This document shows, piece after piece, positions 43,444 to 52,705 of a stretch of DNA of 64,000 nucleotides. This stretch comes from Sva-07 sp963743825 (GTDB lineage: Bacteria > Actinomycetota > Acidimicrobiia > Acidimicrobiales > Ilumatobacteraceae): positions 80,932 to 144,931 of the forward strand of contig CAVURC010000014.1 in NCBI GenBank assembly GCA_963743825.1, in the 5' to 3' direction. Every line of letters starts with the position of its first letter. Positions within the stretch are counted from its first letter, which is position 1. The position numbers and the translations under genes were made by a program. Under the pieces are notes generated by a model, which ran no database searches, had not been told where the DNA came from, and worked only from the letters and a program-made list of their open reading frames with translations.

Positions 43444-44922
43444 GACGTGGTCTCCTCGTCGTTGTCGGGTTCGGTCGTTTCGGAATCGGACGCTGCCGAT
43501 TGGGCATCGGTCGCCGCGATGACCGCAGCAGCGGCAGCCTCGACGTCGTGGCTCGTGGTCGCCATGGTCGTCGTGATCGTGATCGCCGTGGCCACCGTGT
43601 TCGTCGTGCGTGTGGCCGAGCAGTGTGTCGCGGTCGATGACCTCGCCACTCGGGTCGACGAACTCGACGTTGTGGATCAACCAGTCGAACGCTTTCGACT
43701 TGCGGATCTGCGCCTGCAGTTCGGGCACGGCGTCGTTCTGTTCGTAGGCCTTGCGGATGTCCTTGGCCTTCTGGCCGTACTGCATCGCCATGCGGGCGTA
43801 CTCGGAGTCGAAGTCGTGGGGCTCGACCTCGAGGCTCTCGGCGTCGGCGACGGCCCGCAGTGCAAGGTCGACCTTGACCGCCTCGACGGCGGCACCGCGC
43901 ATCGACTCGATGAACTGATCTGGCTCCTGGCCGGTGGCGGCAAGCCATTGGCCGAGATCGATGCCCTGCGCCTGGAACTGCTGGACCGTGCCCTGAACCC
44001 GCTGGTTCAGGTCGGCGTCGACCATCGACTCGGGCGCTTCGACGTCGACCAGCGCTGCCAGCGCCTCGTTGAGCGAACGCACCAAGCTCTGTCGAGCCTG
44101 GTTGAGCTTGGTGTTGGCGATCGACTCCCGGAGGCTGGCGTCCCACTCGTCGACGGTGTCGAACTCTCCGAGATTGTCCGACACCCAGTCGTCGGTGAGC
44201 TCGGGAGCAGTCATCACCTGGACAGCGGTGACCTTGACCACGAAGTCGGCCGGCTCATCGATGCCCTTGGGTGTCGAGGTGAAGGTGAGCTCATCGCCGA
44301 CCGATGCGCCGGTCAGCTGGTCGTCGAAATCATCGGTCACCCAGCCCTGGCCGACCTCGTACGACCAATCCTCGGTGTTGAGACCCATCAGCTCTTCGCC
44401 ATCGCGAGTGGTGGCAAGATCGAGCGTGACGAAATCGCCGGACTCGATCGGGCGGTCGACATCGACCAGCGAGCCACCGCGCTTCAGCTCGGCTTCGCGT
44501 GCAGCCGCCACATCGTCGTCGCTCACCGTGATCGAGGGCAGTTCCACGCGCAACTCGCCGTAGCCGGCAACCGTGATCGTGGGACGCACCTCGCAGGTGG
44601 CGTCGAACTCGACCGGGCCGGCTTCGGTACCGTCGGTGATCTCGACCGCCGGGGTGGCGATCAGATCGATCTCGTGCTCACGCACCGCCTTGGCGAGGTA
44701 CTGGGGTACTGCGTCACGCAGCGCCTGCTCTCGGGCCACGCCGACACCGACGCGGGCCTCCAACACCTTCCTGGGCGCCTTGCCCGCCCGGAAACCGGGG
44801 AGGTTGACCTCCTTGGCGATGAGCTTGAACGCCCGATCGATGTCGTGTTCGAACTCTGCCTCGTCAACTTCGACGTACAGCTTGACTTTGTTGCCCTCGA
44901 GGGTCTCCACCGAACTCTTCAC
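43440..44922 (-). CDS. tig: Trigger factor with a His-rich tail (one frame break)
   Basis: GTG 44922 opens KSSVETLEGNKVKLYVEVDE. The ribosome-binding signature is NLPGFRAGKAPRKVLEARVG. The PPIase-like domain (SGDFVTLDLATTRDGEELMG) and C-terminal arms follow, 493 residues after repair. The tail is unusual: after VDPSGEVIDRDTLLGHTHDE it runs into GGHGDHDHDDHGDH, about ten His in 20 residues. Near 43554 one extra base shifts the frame; the true end continues SHDVEAAAAAVIAATDAQSA and overlaps clpP by four bases. It is the ribosome-associated chaperone for nascent chains. The His-rich segment could bind metal. Confidence 0.93.
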
Positions 44923-44968
44923 AGGCGTGCGAGTGTATCGGCGAGGTCCTGGCTCCGGTCCGGCCCAG

Positions 44969-45006
44969 CGGTGCTCGCACCGCGCGGGAACTCGGTGCTC
45001 GCACCG
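44969..45006. promoter_or_regulatory. Two direct copies of a palindrome upstream of tig
   Basis: CGGTGCTCGCACCG occurs at 44969-44982 and again at 44993-45006, 24 bases apart, each followed by a similar CGGGAACT stretch. Each copy is itself an inverted repeat (CGGTGC/GCACCG around TC). They lie 47-84 bases upstream of the tig start and in front of the divergent small gene at 45077. Two helically phased palindromes suggest an operator. The regulator is unknown. Confidence 0.5.
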
Positions 45007-45076
45007 CCGGGAACTTGGCGCTCTCGTCGCACATGAACTCGCGCGATCCGACGCGGAGCGGGCACAATGGTGCTCG

Positions 45077-45343
45077 ATGGAGTACTGGAAGCCACACGCT
45101 CTCGCCACGCCGCACGCCGACCAGCTCGAGCTGCGGATGAACGACAAGGTCCGCACGATCGTCGACATGCACGACGTGCCCGCCGGCACCGAGGGCAAGG
45201 TCATCCTCGCCAACGGTTTCAACTGGCAGCGCTACCGCGTGCTCTTCGACAACGGTGCCGAGGTCGGCGATCTCGACAAGCGCCAGATCGAACCGATTGG
45301 CAAGACCGCCAAGCGCCTCGAGAAGGCCGCCAAGAAGAAGTAA
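45077..45343 (+). CDS. 88-residue basic protein of unknown function
   Basis: ATG 45077 opens EYWKPHALATPHADQLELRM. The middle (DMHDVPAGTEGKVILANGF, then WQRYRVLFDNGAEVGDLDKR) resembles a small SH3/KOW-like beta-barrel, with G-T-x-G-x-V and a Y-R-V-x-F-D-N-G strand as in NHase-beta/ferredoxin-thioredoxin-reductase-like barrels. The C-terminus is Lys-rich. It diverges from tig. Family assignment is not certain. Confidence 0.7.
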   Translation: MEYWKPHALATPHADQLELRMNDKVRTIVDMHDVPAGTEGKVILANGFNWQRYRVLFDNGAEVGDLDKRQIEPIGKTAKRLEKAAKKK

Positions 45344-45354
45344 CGGCGCGAGCC

Positions 45355-46074
45355 TCAGTCGGCCGACGCGTCGGTCATCGACGCGTCGGCTCCGACCACC
45401 GGACGCGGTGGATGCACGAGGAAGTGGATGCTGACGATCAGCACCCACGCCGGGAACAGCAGCGTGAACCACAAGCTGAAGCCGAGCGAGAAGATCTGAA
45501 CCGCGGCGGTCAGATACGTCGCCACCACCAGCCAGCGCGGCATCGTGCCCGAGCGCAACCAGATGGTGCCCGCCGAGAACATGAAGACGCCCGCCATCCG
45601 GACGCCGAACACGTTGGTCACCCGGAAGATCGTCTCACGTTCCAGGGCGTAGAGCCCGTTGTCGATGATTGCGACCGGGTCACGCTGATACGCCACGATC
45701 AGGGCGCCGGCGAGCGCCGTCGCGATGAACGTCATCGCGATGAACAACAGGCCACTGCCGAAGAGGATGCTCGAGAAGAAGCGATCCTCGAACACTCCCA
45801 AACGGTCGCGTATGACACCGATGAACCAGAGGAACGCAATGCCGGCGAACGGCACCAACCACAGGGCGAAGTTGATGCTGTCGACGTTGCCCTCGAGCCA
45901 CTCGCCCGAGTCCTTCGGATCCTCCGGCACCGACGATCGGAACAGGGCGTAGGTGACGGTCAACAGCACGGAGAAGACGATCCCTGCAACAGCTGCCGCC
46001 CGTGGCGTCGTCAGTCGCCGACCGACTTCGGTTCTGTCGCGGAGTTCGATCGTGCCACTCGGATTCTCGGTCAC
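45355..46074 (-). CDS. Predicted integral membrane protein
   Basis: The 239-residue protein has about six hydrophobic helices (AAAVAGIVFSVLLTVTYALF, NFALWLVPFAGIAFLWFIGV, SSILFGSGLLFIAMTFIATA, and later IFSLGFSLWFTLLFPAWVLI). A conserved-looking ERETIFRVTNVFGVRMAGVF loop lies near the middle. I do not recognise a function. It converges with the basic 88-residue gene, stops 11 bases apart. Confidence 0.75.
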   Translation of the reverse strand: MTENPSGTIELRDRTEVGRRLTTPRAAAVAGIVFSVLLTVTYALFRSSVPEDPKDSGEWLEGNVDSINFALWLVPFAGIAFLWFIGVIRDRLGVFEDRFFSSILFGSGLLFIAMTFIATALAGALIVAYQRDPVAIIDNGLYALERETIFRVTNVFGVRMAGVFMFSAGTIWLRSGTMPRWLVVATYLTAAVQIFSLGFSLWFTLLFPAWVLIVSIHFLVHPPRPVVGADASMTDASAD

Positions 46075-46102
46075 CTCCGCACGCTACTTCGGGTGTTCGA
46101 CA

Positions 46103-47671
46103 TCAGATGAGACGGCTCGACCCGTCACCCCAGTACTGGTCGCGCAGTGCCTTCTTGTAGAGCTTCCCGGTCGGCAGCCGCGGGAGTTCCGCCACGTAAT
46201 CGATGGAACGCGGCACCTTCTGACGCGCGAGGTGCTCACGACAGAACCCGAGCAGTTCCGCCGTGAGCGCCTCGTCGGGCTCGACACCGGGCATCGGCTG
46301 GATGACGGCCTTGACCTCCTCACCGAGATCGACGTTCGGTACCCCGAAGACGGCGGCGTCGGCCACCAACGGATGGGTGACCAGCAGATTCTCCATCTCC
46401 TGGGGATAGATGTTGACACCGCCCGAGATGATCATGAATGTCTTTCGGTCGGTGAGGTACAGGTAGCCGTCGTCGTCGATGTAGCCGACGTCGTTGACCG
46501 TGGTCATCGAACCATCGGGTGACGTCGCCTCTCGGGTCTTGTCCGCGTCGTTGTGGTACTCGAACGGCGTGGCGGTCTTGAACCAGATGGTGCCGGGCTC
46601 ACCGACAGGGAGTTCGTTCATGTCGTCGTCGACGATGTGGAGGTCACCGAACATCACCTTGCCGACCGTGCCCTTGTGGGCCAGCCACTCCTCGCTGTCG
46701 CATGCGGTGAAGCCCAGCCCCTCCGTCGCCCCGTAGTACTCGTGGATGATCGGCCCCCACCACTCGATCATCGCTTCCTTCACCGGGATCGGGCACGGTG
46801 CAGCTGCGTGTGTGACGACTTCGAGCGACGACAGGTCGTACCGGCTGCGATCCTCCGCAGGCAGCTTGAGCATCCGGCTGAACATCGTGGGCACGAGCTG
46901 GCTGTGGGTCACCTGGAACTGCTCGACGAGACGGAGATAGTCGACCGGATCGAAGCGTTCCATGATGATCACGGTGCCGCCGTTGAGAATGGTCGCTCCC
47001 ACCGCGGCCTGCGGGGCGGAGTGATAGAGCGGTGCCGGCGACAGGTACACCATGTCCTCGCGGTACTGCCAGAGTGCTGAGAGGAACGTGAACAGTGGAC
47101 TCGGTGCGTCGGGAGGCTCGTCGACGAGTGGGCGGGTGATGCCCTTCGGACGGCCCGTCGTGCCCGACGAGTAGAGCATTGCCGACCCACCGCATTCGTC
47201 GGGGATCGGGGTGGTCGGTTGTTCGACCAGCGCCGTGGCGTAGTCGATCACCCGATCATCGCCGCTCGTCCCGTCGTCGTCGATCACGAGGACGTGCCTC
47301 AGGCGTGGGCACGCAGCGGCCGCTTCGAGCGCAATGTCGCGTTTGACGCGGGACGTGATCAGCACCTGCGACTCGCTGTTGTCGACGATGTACGCCAACT
47401 CCTCGGCAGTCAAGTAGGAGTTGACGGGAGTGTAGATCAACCCGGATCGCCAGCCGGCCGAGCACGACTCGAGGTACCGGTCGTTGTTCTCCATGAAGAT
47501 GGCGAAGTGGTCGAACTGACGCAACCCGAGCCCGCGCAACAGGTGAGCCAGTTGGTTCGAGCGGGCCTCGTAGTTCCGATAGCTGACAGCTTCGCCGGTC
47601 GAGGCCATCACGAAGGCCGGTCGATCGGGATGTTGCGTCGCGTACTTGCCTGGATACATCGCATCCCCCAC
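46103..47671 (-). CDS. Acyl-CoA synthetase (AMP-forming), FadD-type
   Basis: The 522-residue protein has the AMP-binding P-loop AMLYSSGTTGRPKGITRPLV at about 167-186, motif EYYGATEGLGFTACDSEEWL, and the hinge region DVGYIDDDGYLYLTDRKTFM followed by IISGGVNIYPQEMENLLVTH. The catalytic Lys is in LPRLPTGKLYKKALRDQYWG. It activates a carboxylic acid to its CoA thioester via an adenylate. Substrate is unknown. GTG 47671 and ATG 47659 are both possible starts. Confidence 0.92.
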   Translation of the reverse strand: MGDAMYPGKYATQHPDRPAFVMASTGEAVSYRNYEARSNQLAHLLRGLGLRQFDHFAIFMENNDRYLESCSAGWRSGLIYTPVNSYLTAEELAYIVDNSESQVLITSRVKRDIALEAAAACPRLRHVLVIDDDGTSGDDRVIDYATALVEQPTTPIPDECGGSAMLYSSGTTGRPKGITRPLVDEPPDAPSPLFTFLSALWQYREDMVYLSPAPLYHSAPQAAVGATILNGGTVIIMERFDPVDYLRLVEQFQVTHSQLVPTMFSRMLKLPAEDRSRYDLSSLEVVTHAAAPCPIPVKEAMIEWWGPIIHEYYGATEGLGFTACDSEEWLAHKGTVGKVMFGDLHIVDDDMNELPVGEPGTIWFKTATPFEYHNDADKTREATSPDGSMTTVNDVGYIDDDGYLYLTDRKTFMIISGGVNIYPQEMENLLVTHPLVADAAVFGVPNVDLGEEVKAVIQPMPGVEPDEALTAELLGFCREHLARQKVPRSIDYVAELPRLPTGKLYKKALRDQYWGDGSSRLI

Positions 47672-47808
47672 GATTCCGGCCGACCGTTGCCGACGAGATC
47701 GCAGAGTAGCCGGAGGCGAACACCCGACGAGTCAACGATCCAGGGTGCCGAGTTGATGGCGTGACTCCGCCCCGGATGGGCGGTGCAGGCCAGTGCTACC
47801 GTTCCGCG

Positions 47809-48213
47809 ATGGAACGGACCGGGCACTGCCTCTGCGGCGACATCACCTACGAGATCAGCGGCGACCTCATCGCCACAGCGGTCTGCCACTGCGACCACTG
47901 CCAACGCCAGAGTGGCGGAGCATTCTCGGTGAATCTCATCGTGCACGAGAGTCAGATGGCCGTTTCGGGCACCCTCAGTACGTTCGACGATCGCGGTGAG
48001 AATGACGACGCCGTGTACGTACATCGCCGCTTCTGCGGCCGGTGCGGCTCCCCGATCTACTCCGCGCTGGTCGAACCCGCGGGCGTGCTCGCCGTGAAGG
48101 CGGGAACGCTCGACGACCGGTCCGGGGTGGCACCCACCGTGGAAGTGTGGTGCGATCACAAGCAACCGTGGGTGGACCTCCCCGGCATGGCCGCGTCGCT
48201 CGCACGCGAGTGA
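47809..48213 (+). CDS. GFA-domain protein (glutathione-dependent formaldehyde-activating enzyme-like)
   Basis: The 134-residue protein starts MERTGHCLCGDITYEISGDL. The GFA/CENP-V zinc-binding cysteines are present: GHCLCG, VCHCDHCQRQSGGAFSV and FCGRCGSPIYS. The fold binds two zinc ions. The original glutathione-formaldehyde activity applies to few members, so the true role is open. The start was set at ATG 47809 because the preceding in-frame residues do not match the family. Confidence 0.87.
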   Translation: MERTGHCLCGDITYEISGDLIATAVCHCDHCQRQSGGAFSVNLIVHESQMAVSGTLSTFDDRGENDDAVYVHRRFCGRCGSPIYSALVEPAGVLAVKAGTLDDRSGVAPTVEVWCDHKQPWVDLPGMAASLARE

Positions 48214-48287
48214 GGCGGCTCGAACTCGGCTGACCCAGCCCGGCGCTGAACGGGCCGCGTCGGCGACGCGCGTACGCTGGCGCGTCC

Positions 48288-48911
48288 ATGGCCCTGTTCC
48301 ACCGCGCGACGATCACACCGACCAAAGCCGAGCTCATCGCCCGATGGGCGCCGACCCAGCCGTGGGGTCCGCCAACCGACGTTCCGATCGAGGTGATCGG
48401 CTCGTTCCGCTTCGACGATCCCGAAGGTCGAGTCGGCATGGAGACCCATCTCGTCAACGCCGATGGCACGCTGCTGCAGATCCCCCTCACCTACCGGGAC
48501 GCACCGCTCGACGGTGCCGCTGGCGCCTTCATCGGCGAGATGGAGCACTCGGTGCTGGGCACCCGCTGGGTGTACGACGGCGTACGCGACCCCCTGTTCA
48601 TCGTCATGCTCGCCGCCGTGACGATGACGGGCCAGGGCGAGGCCCTCGGCATGGCGGTGTACGACGGCCGCTGGCACATCGCGCCGAGCAACGTCCGTCT
48701 CCACGGAGGCGGCTGGACGCTGGAGCGGGTTCCGGTCGACGGCTTCGTTGTCGAATCCGACGACGACGGCATCGTCGTGCTCCGCAACGACCGGTTCGAT
48801 CTGACCGTGTTCCGACGCCCCGTTCCCGGGCCTCGCCCGGCCATCGGACTCACCGCGACCTGGGACGGACAGCAGCATGCCGTCGTTCTCGCCGAGGTGC
48901 GCGAACGATAG
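48288..48911 (+). CDS. Maltokinase N-terminal cap-like domain protein
   Basis: The 207-residue protein starts MALFHRATITPTKAELIARW. The pattern follows the N-terminal cap of actinobacterial maltokinase: PIEVIGSFRFDDPEGRVGME, LLQIPLTYRDAPLDGA and EMEHSVLGTRWVYDGVRDPL. No kinase domain follows, so this is the stand-alone cap form found in many actinobacteria. Its function is unknown. A link to alpha-glucan metabolism is inference from the shared domain. Confidence 0.83.
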   Translation: MALFHRATITPTKAELIARWAPTQPWGPPTDVPIEVIGSFRFDDPEGRVGMETHLVNADGTLLQIPLTYRDAPLDGAAGAFIGEMEHSVLGTRWVYDGVRDPLFIVMLAAVTMTGQGEALGMAVYDGRWHIAPSNVRLHGGGWTLERVPVDGFVVESDDDGIVVLRNDRFDLTVFRRPVPGPRPAIGLTATWDGQQHAVVLAEVRER

Positions 48912-49084
48912 GGACAGGTCGATCGACGACGCTCGAAGCGGCGGATTCTTGGCCGAACCCTTGCCAGGTGTCGGATCGGCGGGTCACCACCCGTTCGTAT
49001 GGTGAGTGGGTGATGTCGTCAGCCGGTCGGTCAACTCTCGGGGGCGCGGTTACTGATCGGCAGGGGCTGGGTACGGTCGACACG

Positions 49085-50557
49085 ATGTCACGTCGATTGG
49101 CCAACCGTTACGTACTCGGCCACGAGGTCGGCGTCGGGGGGATGTCGCGGGTGCATGTTGCGCTCGACGAACGCCTCGGACGTCGGGTGGCGGTCAAACT
49201 CCAGGATGCGAGCGTCGTTGCCACCGCAGATCCTGCTGGACGCGAGCGATTCCTCCGAGAGGGTCGAACGACAGCCGGGTTCAGCCACCGTCACGCCGTC
49301 ACCGTGTTCGACGCCGGCGAAGACGCCGGCGACCTCTACATCGTGATGGAATTCGTGGACGGGCCGTCGCTGGCCGAACATCTCGCACGGAACGGTCCGC
49401 TCCCTATCGACGAGATGGTCCGGATTTCCAGTCAGGTGCTGTCGGCGTTGGCTGCTGCACACGCAGCCGGGATCGTGCACCGCGATGTGAAGCCCGCAAA
49501 CATCCTGATCGGCGCTGATGGCGACGCCAAGCTGGCCGACTTCGGGATCGCCAAGCGGTTCGACGATCTCGGCGCCTCGGTCACCGTGACTGGCATGGTG
49601 ATCGGCACGCCCCGTTACCTCGCGCCCGAGCAGATGCTCGGTCACGCCGCCACACCGGCCACCGACGTGTACTCGATGGGTGTCGTGATGTTCGAGATGC
49701 TCACCGGCCGGCTCCCGTTCGATGCCGATTCACTCGTGGCGACTACTGAGGCGCAGCAGTCCACTGCGCTTCGTCTGCGGTCGCTTCGATCCGATGTCCC
49801 CGCTGCGCTCGCAGCGGTGGTTGCCCGGGCGCTCGAGACGCAGCCGGGCGAGCGTCCAGCGACGGCCGCAGCGCTCTTGGCGGCGCTCGATGCCGCCTCG
49901 TCGCCGCACGCCCGGTCGACGATGGCCGCCGAACCGACGTTGTTGATGACCCCGGCGGTGGGTTCAGTGCTCGACGATTCGGCGGCCACCGAGGTACTCC
50001 TGCCCGCTTCGACGAACACTCGCCACTCGGCGACCGAGGGCTCCGGTCGCACCGCGGTCATGGTGTTCGCGGGGCTGTTGGTGCTTCTCGGAGGCGTCGT
50101 TGCGGCGGCAACGCTCGGTTCGCGTGATGGGGTCGACGACGCTGTCCTGACTGCTGCTGCAGCGACCACATCGTCGGTACCCGCAAGCGCCACGCCGGCC
50201 ACCGCACCGACCGTGATCGAACCACCCGTGGCCGAACCGACCGTGATCACCGCACGGGTGACCGAAGTGGTCGTGCCCGAACCGACGGTGGCGACCTTGG
50301 TCCCCGGGTTCCCGGCCACCGATGACCTCGAGGTGTTCCTTCTCCAGGTCGAGCGCGACCCCGATCTCCTGGGCCAGTCGGGTGCCGAGCTCGCTGATGA
50401 ACTCCGCAAGGTGATCGAGCAGCGAGGCAACGAGCAGCGCAAGACGGCCCAGAATCTGCGCGAGGTACTCGTGACGTGGGTCGCCGATGACGAGATCCCC
50501 TCGGCCATCGCCGACGCGCTCGACGACCTCCTCGCGCCCCTCGCGAAGAAGGGCTGA
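49085..50557 (+). CDS. Membrane Ser/Thr protein kinase (PknB-type)
   Basis: From ATG 49085 the 490-residue protein opens SRRLANRYVLGHEVGVGGMS. Hanks motifs are the Gly loop GVGGMSRV, Lys in RRVAVKLQD, HRDVKPANILI, DFGIAKRFDD and GTPRYLAPEQML. A Pro/Ala linker follows the kinase domain. One membrane helix (TAVMVFAGLLVLLGGVVAAA) lies at about 325-344, then an external Val/Pro/Thr-rich stalk and a helical C-terminal domain of about 80 residues. No PASTA repeats are present. An upstream ATG at 49014 would add about 24 residues. The kinase presumably senses an extracellular cue. Confidence 0.92.
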   Translation: MSRRLANRYVLGHEVGVGGMSRVHVALDERLGRRVAVKLQDASVVATADPAGRERFLREGRTTAGFSHRHAVTVFDAGEDAGDLYIVMEFVDGPSLAEHLARNGPLPIDEMVRISSQVLSALAAAHAAGIVHRDVKPANILIGADGDAKLADFGIAKRFDDLGASVTVTGMVIGTPRYLAPEQMLGHAATPATDVYSMGVVMFEMLTGRLPFDADSLVATTEAQQSTALRLRSLRSDVPAALAAVVARALETQPGERPATAAALLAALDAASSPHARSTMAAEPTLLMTPAVGSVLDDSAATEVLLPASTNTRHSATEGSGRTAVMVFAGLLVLLGGVVAAATLGSRDGVDDAVLTAAAATTSSVPASATPATAPTVIEPPVAEPTVITARVTEVVVPEPTVATLVPGFPATDDLEVFLLQVERDPDLLGQSGAELADELRKVIEQRGNEQRKTAQNLREVLVTWVADDEIPSAIADALDDLLAPLAKKG

Positions 50558-50617
50558 ATCTCCGAGCTTCGACATGTTCGGTGTCGCCGTAGGTGGCGAC
50601 GTGGTGAAGGTGCTGGA

Positions 50618-51043
50618 TCAGAACGTCTCGTCGCCCGGAAGCGCTGCGGCTTGCCGAATCCAGTCTCGGAGCTGCTCGTCGTTCATGTCGTCGCCGGCGC
50701 CGATGTCGAGGTAACGGACATGCGCATGCTTCGACTCCAGCGGGGGTGGAGGGTCGAGGAGCGAACCATTGAGCCAGGTGACCTTCACGTACTTGGTGAA
50801 GCAGTGGTAGCTGAGGAACCAGCCGCTGCCCTCGACCCCGTAGAACGGTGAGTTCCAGCGGACGGCTTTCCGCGCGTCGGGGACGACGTCGTTGATGAGT
50901 CCATCGAGGTGGCGACCGATGCGACCCTTCCAGTCGGGCATGGCTGCGATGTAGGCCTGTACCGGCTCGTCGCCGTCGCCTTTCGCGATCTGCGGATTGC
51001 CTCCGGAGAGCAGCTTCACGTCGTTCGTTCCGTTGTCACTCAT
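50618..51043 (-). CDS. DUF1801 family protein
   Basis: The 141-residue protein starts MSDNGTNDVKLLSGGNPQIA. DUF1801 features are YIAAMPDWKGRIGRHLDGLI, the RKAVRWNSPFYGVEGSGWFL segment and VKVTWLNGSLLDPPPP. The family (YdhG-like) is structurally related to iron-chaperone frataxin-like folds, with no firm function. It converges with the Ser/Thr kinase gene. Confidence 0.85.
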   Translation of the reverse strand: MSDNGTNDVKLLSGGNPQIAKGDGDEPVQAYIAAMPDWKGRIGRHLDGLINDVVPDARKAVRWNSPFYGVEGSGWFLSYHCFTKYVKVTWLNGSLLDPPPPLESKHAHVRYLDIGAGDDMNDEQLRDWIRQAAALPGDETF

Positions 51044-51127
51044 CGCCCGGATCATCGCACGTTCGGCGTGCCATCACCGATGGGTCGGCCGCCGCTGCTT
51101 CCAACACGATCGAACGTGTCTGGCTGA

Positions 51128-52705
51128 TCAGGTGCGGGCAACCACCACCAATGCATCGTCTTTCAGTCGCGCCGTGGCATGTTGCACGGCGGCGTCCATG
51201 CATGCGTCGGCGATCGTCTCCGACGGCTGATCGCGGTACATCTGGACGACTCGGTGAATGGTCTTGTCGCCAAGCTCTTCTCCGGCTGCGTCGCGCGCTT
51301 CGATCAGCCCGTCGGTGTACGCGACGATCAGGTCACCCGGCACGACGTCGTACGTCTCGACGGCGAACTGACTGCTCGCGATTCCCAGGAGTGGCGAGGT
51401 CCTGGCCCAGGTCGAACTGTGGTCGCCGCTGACGTGGAGTGGAGGCGGGTGCCCGCAGTTCACGAAGTCCACACGCTGCGACCCGTCGGCGACGGCGAAC
51501 AGAACGCCCGTCGCGATGGTTCTGCGGCGCACGATCTTGTTGTTGACGCTCCTCACGAGGTCGTGCAGCGTGGCGCCGCTCTCCCACAGCGCGGCGATGT
51601 GAGCTCGCAACCCGTATGCAACCACTGCCGAGTGCGCGTCGTGACCGGCAATGTCGATGATGGTGATCAATGTCTCAGGGTGTGGGACGAGGCGGTGAAG
51701 GACCTGCACGGAGTCCCCTGCCAGGTGACCCGTGGCCGGTTGGTATCGCATCGCGGTCTCCCAGCCGGGAACGTCGGGAACGACCACCGCCATCTCACCG
51801 GTGATGGCCTCCAACACCGTGGTGACATCCTCGTCGTGTTCGGCGCTCCGGCGCACCGCATCGAGATGTTCGCGCAACTCGCGTTCCGTCGAGGCGAGCA
51901 GAGCTGCCGGAATCAACACCGCCGCGCCCAAGACGCTGACCTGGAGTACCGAGAACACCGACTGGGACAGCTCGGCAGTCGGCAGCACCTCCGACAAGAA
52001 CGCGCCGAGCGCGATCAATACGAGTGGGGCACACACGATGGTGAACGTCGTGCGCCGGGTCAAGGTGCCGCCCACACCCCCGTCGAGCAGTTGGGCCACG
52101 AACCCGACGTTCGGCCGGACCAGGATGACCGACGCTCCCACGAGAGCGATGCCCAGACCGGTGTGCAGTGCCATGCCCACATAGACGAAGCTGCTGCCGA
52201 GGCTGGTGCGATCGACCCCGAGCATGTACCCGACCACCGCCGACAGACCGACCGACAATCCGGCCATACCCAACACCTGGCCGACAAGGGGCTGACGACG
52301 CGCCGTCAAGGAGCCCAATGCTCCGGCCAGGAGGATGAACGCCACGCATGTCTCGGCGACCGGGCGACCGCCGACCGGGGTCGTTGCGTCGATGAAGTCG
52401 TCGGGGAAGAGATCGAACCACGTCGGCCCGTAGTCGCCGACATTGAGCCACAACCCGACGAATCCGATTGCGCCGACGATCGCTGTGGCGATGGCTGCGA
52501 CCCACCGCCAGGCACCCGCATGGCGCGAGGTGATCACGGCGATACCAGCGCACAGCAGCCCGATTGCGGCGTCCGGATACATCGGCGGAAGTTGCGGTGC
52601 GAGCTTGACAACAGATGGATGACGAGTGGCGTATCCCACGAGCACTGCGGCACCGATCAACGACGCGGATCCGGCGGCGTAGGTGCCCCACCGCTCGAGC
52701 CGCAA
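51128..52705 (-). CDS. Membrane-bound SpoIIE/PP2C-type phosphatase
   Basis: The 525-residue protein starts from TTG 52705 (RLERWGTYAAGSASLIGAAV) and has about eight N-terminal membrane helices. A short coiled linker (LLASTERELREHLDAVRRSA) joins them to a C-terminal PP2C-like SpoIIE domain. Metal-site motifs are ITIIDIAGHDAHSAVVAYGL, VDFVNCGHPPPLHVSG and LIVAYTDGLIEARDAAGEE, with DDALVVVART ending the domain. Such enzymes dephosphorylate anti-anti-sigma factors. The N-terminus may be longer: the next frame holds MPATPTVHEPAAALVDRPGH at 52781 downwards, so a frame break is possible. Confidence 0.88.
   Translation of the reverse strand: MRLERWGTYAAGSASLIGAAVLVGYATRHPSVVKLAPQLPPMYPDAAIGLLCAGIAVITSRHAGAWRWVAAIATAIVGAIGFVGLWLNVGDYGPTWFDLFPDDFIDATTPVGGRPVAETCVAFILLAGALGSLTARRQPLVGQVLGMAGLSVGLSAVVGYMLGVDRTSLGSSFVYVGMALHTGLGIALVGASVILVRPNVGFVAQLLDGGVGGTLTRRTTFTIVCAPLVLIALGAFLSEVLPTAELSQSVFSVLQVSVLGAAVLIPAALLASTERELREHLDAVRRSAEHDEDVTTVLEAITGEMAVVVPDVPGWETAMRYQPATGHLAGDSVQVLHRLVPHPETLITIIDIAGHDAHSAVVAYGLRAHIAALWESGATLHDLVRSVNNKIVRRRTIATGVLFAVADGSQRVDFVNCGHPPPLHVSGDHSSTWARTSPLLGIASSQFAVETYDVVPGDLIVAYTDGLIEARDAAGEELGDKTIHRVVQMYRDQPSETIADACMDAAVQHATARLKDDALVVVART

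Noticed and set aside
42811..45222. An 803-residue trigger factor-ClpP fusion.
   Set aside because: The proteins keep their own starts and stops once the single extra base at about 43554 is removed, restoring an ATGA overlap. The first 100 residues lie upstream of the true GTG.
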